Below are positions 61,989-64,000 of a stretch of 64,000 nt of DNA, one piece after another. Numbering within the stretch: position 1 is the stretch's first letter; every line of letters starts with the position of its first letter. The translations under genes and the position numbers were made by a program. The notes under the pieces are model-generated. The model worked only from the letters and a program-made list of their open reading frames with translations. It ran no database searches and was not told the DNA's origin. The stretch comes from Caldithrix sp. (lineage in GTDB: Bacteria; Zhuqueibacterota; Zhuqueibacteria; Thermofontimicrobiales; Sulfurfontimicrobiaceae), in NCBI GenBank assembly GCA_020722815.1, contig DYKB01000036.1, positions 1 to 64,000 of the forward strand, written 5' to 3'.

Positions 61989-62342
61989 TGTATGCGTTCA
62001 ATATTTAATGGTAAACAATAAGGTGATACGATGCGTAATGCGTGAAATTTAAATATTATATTAGTGAAATGGTTTTCGTCGAGTTTGTCTGAAAAAACAT
62101 TCTGTGCTGTCATTGCGAGGAGCGTTTTGTGCGACGAAGCAATCTCCGCTTTACTCCGGGGGATTACGAGCCTAAAAAACAGGCTTCGGCAAAAAGCGCC
62201 TTGCAATGACAGGTCTTGTTATTTTCGGCCAGACTCTCATTAATAGAACTACAAACTAAAGCTTCTGGCAATTAAATTTTTGCCCTGAATTATCAGGGAT
62301 ACGGATTTAAACCGGTAATTTTTAAAAATTTAAGGAGTCTTT
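61989..62342. other. gap with a dispersed TGTCATTGCGAGG repeat
   Basis: A short GATACGATGCGTAATGCGTG motif follows the VTC stop (62025), as seen after three other genes. 62114-62213 is the palindromic repeat GCTGTCATTGCGAGGAGCG ... CCTTGCAATGACAG, with GACGAAGCAATCTCC inside, a frequent intergenic repeat of environmental bacteria. AAGGAG at 62332-62337 belongs to the next gene. Confidence 0.7.
62114..62213. repeat. dispersed palindromic repeat ('TGTCATTGCGAGG' type)
   Basis: The outer arms are TGTCATTGCGAGG and CCTTGCAATGACA. Inside are GACGAAGCAATCTCC and the hairpin GCCTAAAAAACAGGC. It has no coding potential. Confidence 0.75.
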
Positions 62343-64000
62343 ATGCAAAAAATCTTTCTGCTTTTTTGGGTATTTTCAATTATGACAGCCGTCAGTGTGC
62401 AAGCTGGTAGTGATATTGTTATCAATGAAATTATGTACAACGCCAGCGGGGATGATATTGAATTCGTCGAATTATTTAATATCTCAACAACTGCTATAAA
62501 TCTGCAAAATTGGTACCTCCTGGATGATAATGATGGTCATACCCATTGTATCATCAACGGAACCCTCAATTCGGGCGCGTATCTGGTCATTGCCAGCGAT
62601 GTGACGAAGTTTAAAACAAAATATCCGGGCATTTCGAATGTGAATTCCAATGGCTTTAATACCGGGGGAACCGGTTGGTCCCTGTCGAACAGGGGCGATG
62701 TGGTCCGCCTGTTTAGCAGTACCAAAACACTCCATGACAGCGTGGCATACGATGATGGCGGTGATTGGCCGGGCTCACCGGATGGAAAAGGCCCTTCGCT
62801 GGAATTATTGCACCCCGCGCTCGATAATGCCCTGCCCACCAGTTGGGATCCCAGCAAAGCTACCGGTGGGACACCCGGGAAAGCCAATAGCGTCTTTACC
62901 CAGAATGTCCAACCAACCTGCAAGGATGGCAAACGCACTATCGACCTGCCGAAGCAAGGTGATAACGTCGCTGTCAGTGTCCTGGCTTATGATAATGAAG
63001 GCCTGGCGAAAGTTGAATTATTTGTTAATACCGGTTCTGGTTATAACCTAACTTTAATGAATGATAATGGGCTGAATGGTGATGTGAAAGCCGGCGATTC
63101 ACTTTATACGGCAACAATTCCGGCTCAGGCGCATGGAACTTTGGTGAAATATTATGTAGTCGCTACCGATTTGGTTGGACAAACCGACAACTGGCCCAAT
63201 GCCGCTCCCACCGACTATCAAGCCTACACCGTCGACTACGTCCCGCCAAAACTTCGCATCACCGAAGTACTGGCGGTTAATAATACAGTCAATGTTGATG
63301 AAGTTGGTGAATATGATGACTGGTTCGAAATCAAAAACGAAGATGTCAATAGTGTAAATTTGGCCGGTATGTATGTCAGCAGTTCATTGAACGCGCCCCG
63401 GGCTTTTAAGCTGCCGACAAAAGTATTGGCACCCGGTGAATATCTGCTCATCTGGGCGGATAATGATGAGACCCAGGGGCTCTTTCATGCAAATTTTAAG
63501 CTTTCAGCCAGTGGCGAAGAGGTGGGTATTTTTGAAACGGCGGACCATGGTAATGTACTCATCGATGGCTGGAAATTTGGTCGTATGAGTGCCAATGTTT
63601 CCATGGGTTTCCTGCCCGAGAGTGGCACAGCGCCTGAATATCTGACGGCCCCGACTCCTGGCAAAAGTAATGTAACCAGCAAGCTTTTTTCAGCCGTATG
63701 CATTAATGAATTTCAATGCACCAGCGATTTTGGGGGCACGGATGACTGGATTGAAATTTATAATCGGGGAACGCAACCTTTCGATCTCACTGGCTGCTTT
63801 TTATCAGATGAATGTAGCAAAAATGCCAAATGGACTTTTCCGAAAAAAATACTTAGCCCTGGCGAATATCTGGTCGTCCATGAAGATGTACTCAATTTTG
63901 GTTTAAGCTCCGATGGGGATGAAGTCATCATGCTGACTGCGGCGGATACCACCACCGGCCTGGATTTTTATGACTTCGGTAAACAAACTGCCGATATTAG
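62343..64000 (+). CDS. multi-lamin-tail secreted protein (partial, runs off the window)
   Basis: The open frame from ATG 62343 continues past 64000 (552 codons visible). AAGGAG lies 5 bases upstream. The signal peptide ends near 'AVSVQA/G'. Lamin-tail domains are at about 22-175 ('IVINEIMYNASGDDIEFVEL'), 302-440 ('LRITEVLAVNNTVNVDEVGE', 'DDWFEIKNEDVNSVNLAGMY') and 448 onward ('VCINEFQCTSDFGGTDDWIE'). An Ig-like domain is at about 200-295 ('VSVLAYDNEGLAKVELFV'). Proteins with this start usually continue into a CotH kinase domain, which would lie beyond the window. It follows the VTC gene and is probably part of the same functional unit. Confidence 0.9.
   Translation, partial: MQKIFLLFWVFSIMTAVSVQAGSDIVINEIMYNASGDDIEFVELFNISTTAINLQNWYLLDDNDGHTHCIINGTLNSGAYLVIASDVTKFKTKYPGISNVNSNGFNTGGTGWSLSNRGDVVRLFSSTKTLHDSVAYDDGGDWPGSPDGKGPSLELLHPALDNALPTSWDPSKATGGTPGKANSVFTQNVQPTCKDGKRTIDLPKQGDNVAVSVLAYDNEGLAKVELFVNTGSGYNLTLMNDNGLNGDVKAGDSLYTATIPAQAHGTLVKYYVVATDLVGQTDNWPNAAPTDYQAYTVDYVPPKLRITEVLAVNNTVNVDEVGEYDDWFEIKNEDVNSVNLAGMYVSSSLNAPRAFKLPTKVLAPGEYLLIWADNDETQGLFHANFKLSASGEEVGIFETADHGNVLIDGWKFGRMSANVSMGFLPESGTAPEYLTAPTPGKSNVTSKLFSAVCINEFQCTSDFGGTDDWIEIYNRGTQPFDLTGCFLSDECSKNAKWTFPKKILSPGEYLVVHEDVLNFGLSSDGDEVIMLTAADTTTGLDFYDFGKQTADI

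Noticed and set aside
62484-62938. Minus-strand frames of 83 and 133 codons
   Set aside because: They are antisense to the lamin-tail gene starting at 62343, which has a signal peptide, a ribosome site and recognisable domains.

Overview
The window looks like a chromosomal segment of a free-living Gram-negative bacterium of the FCB supergroup (Calditrichota / KSB1 / Ignavibacteria-like). Three large secreted proteins end in an 'NYPNPF' C-terminal domain of the type-IX-secretion kind. There are also lipoproteins with lipobox signals, a TolC/HlyD envelope system, and many secreted CotH / lamin-tail proteins typical of those phyla. Base composition is moderately AT-rich. No rRNA, tRNA, phage or CRISPR locus was found. 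The phylum assignment is inference; no marker gene except gltX is present.

Layout. 1-6.9 kb: an unknown coiled-coil protein, a fibronectin-type-III lipoprotein, an arabinose/fucose-isomerase-like protein that carries an export signal, and a DUF6090-like membrane protein, all on the minus strand. 6.9-27.4 kb: a plus-strand glycan-use locus with a ROK repressor, a cytoplasmic GH38 alpha-mannosidase, a secreted divergent GH38-like enzyme, a GH130 mannoside phosphorylase, a GH94 disaccharide phosphorylase, a CBM9-like lipoprotein, a sodium:solute symporter and a secreted alpha/beta-hydrolase. Together they suggest uptake and partly phosphorolytic breakdown of mannose-containing oligosaccharides. 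27.5-36 kb: an AT-rich stretch with a CotH/lamin-tail protein, an orphan MazE-like antitoxin, a sialidase-like lipoprotein, a membrane-anchored hydrolase and an NTF2-like protein. 36-42 kb: a decay zone with an AAA ATPase pseudogene, a serine hydrolase broken by one stop codon and an alcohol-dehydrogenase remnant, next to an intact GT4 glycosyltransferase and larE. 42-52 kb: small secreted proteins, a BNR-propeller type-IX cargo, a DUF6150-like repeat protein and gltX. 52-64 kb: a 1479-residue CotH / beta-helix / lamin-tail protein, then a tight operon DUF4956 - HlyD/propeller fusion - TolC - VTC, then a multi-lamin-tail protein that runs off the end.

The most interesting system is the 57-64 kb operon. 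It combines a polyphosphate-polymerase-type VTC domain, a DUF4956 membrane protein and CotH-associated secreted proteins with an inner-to-outer-membrane conduit whose periplasmic adaptor is fused to a propeller-like domain. No ABC or RND pump is present.

The second striking feature is the density of small palindromic, non-autonomous repeat elements. At least five families with recognisable terminal inverted repeats fill most gaps between genes. In one case an element is nested inside another repeat, and several lie beside broken genes. Two unrelated 42-bp tandem arrays (14 codons per unit) and one 36-bp palindromic array are also present.
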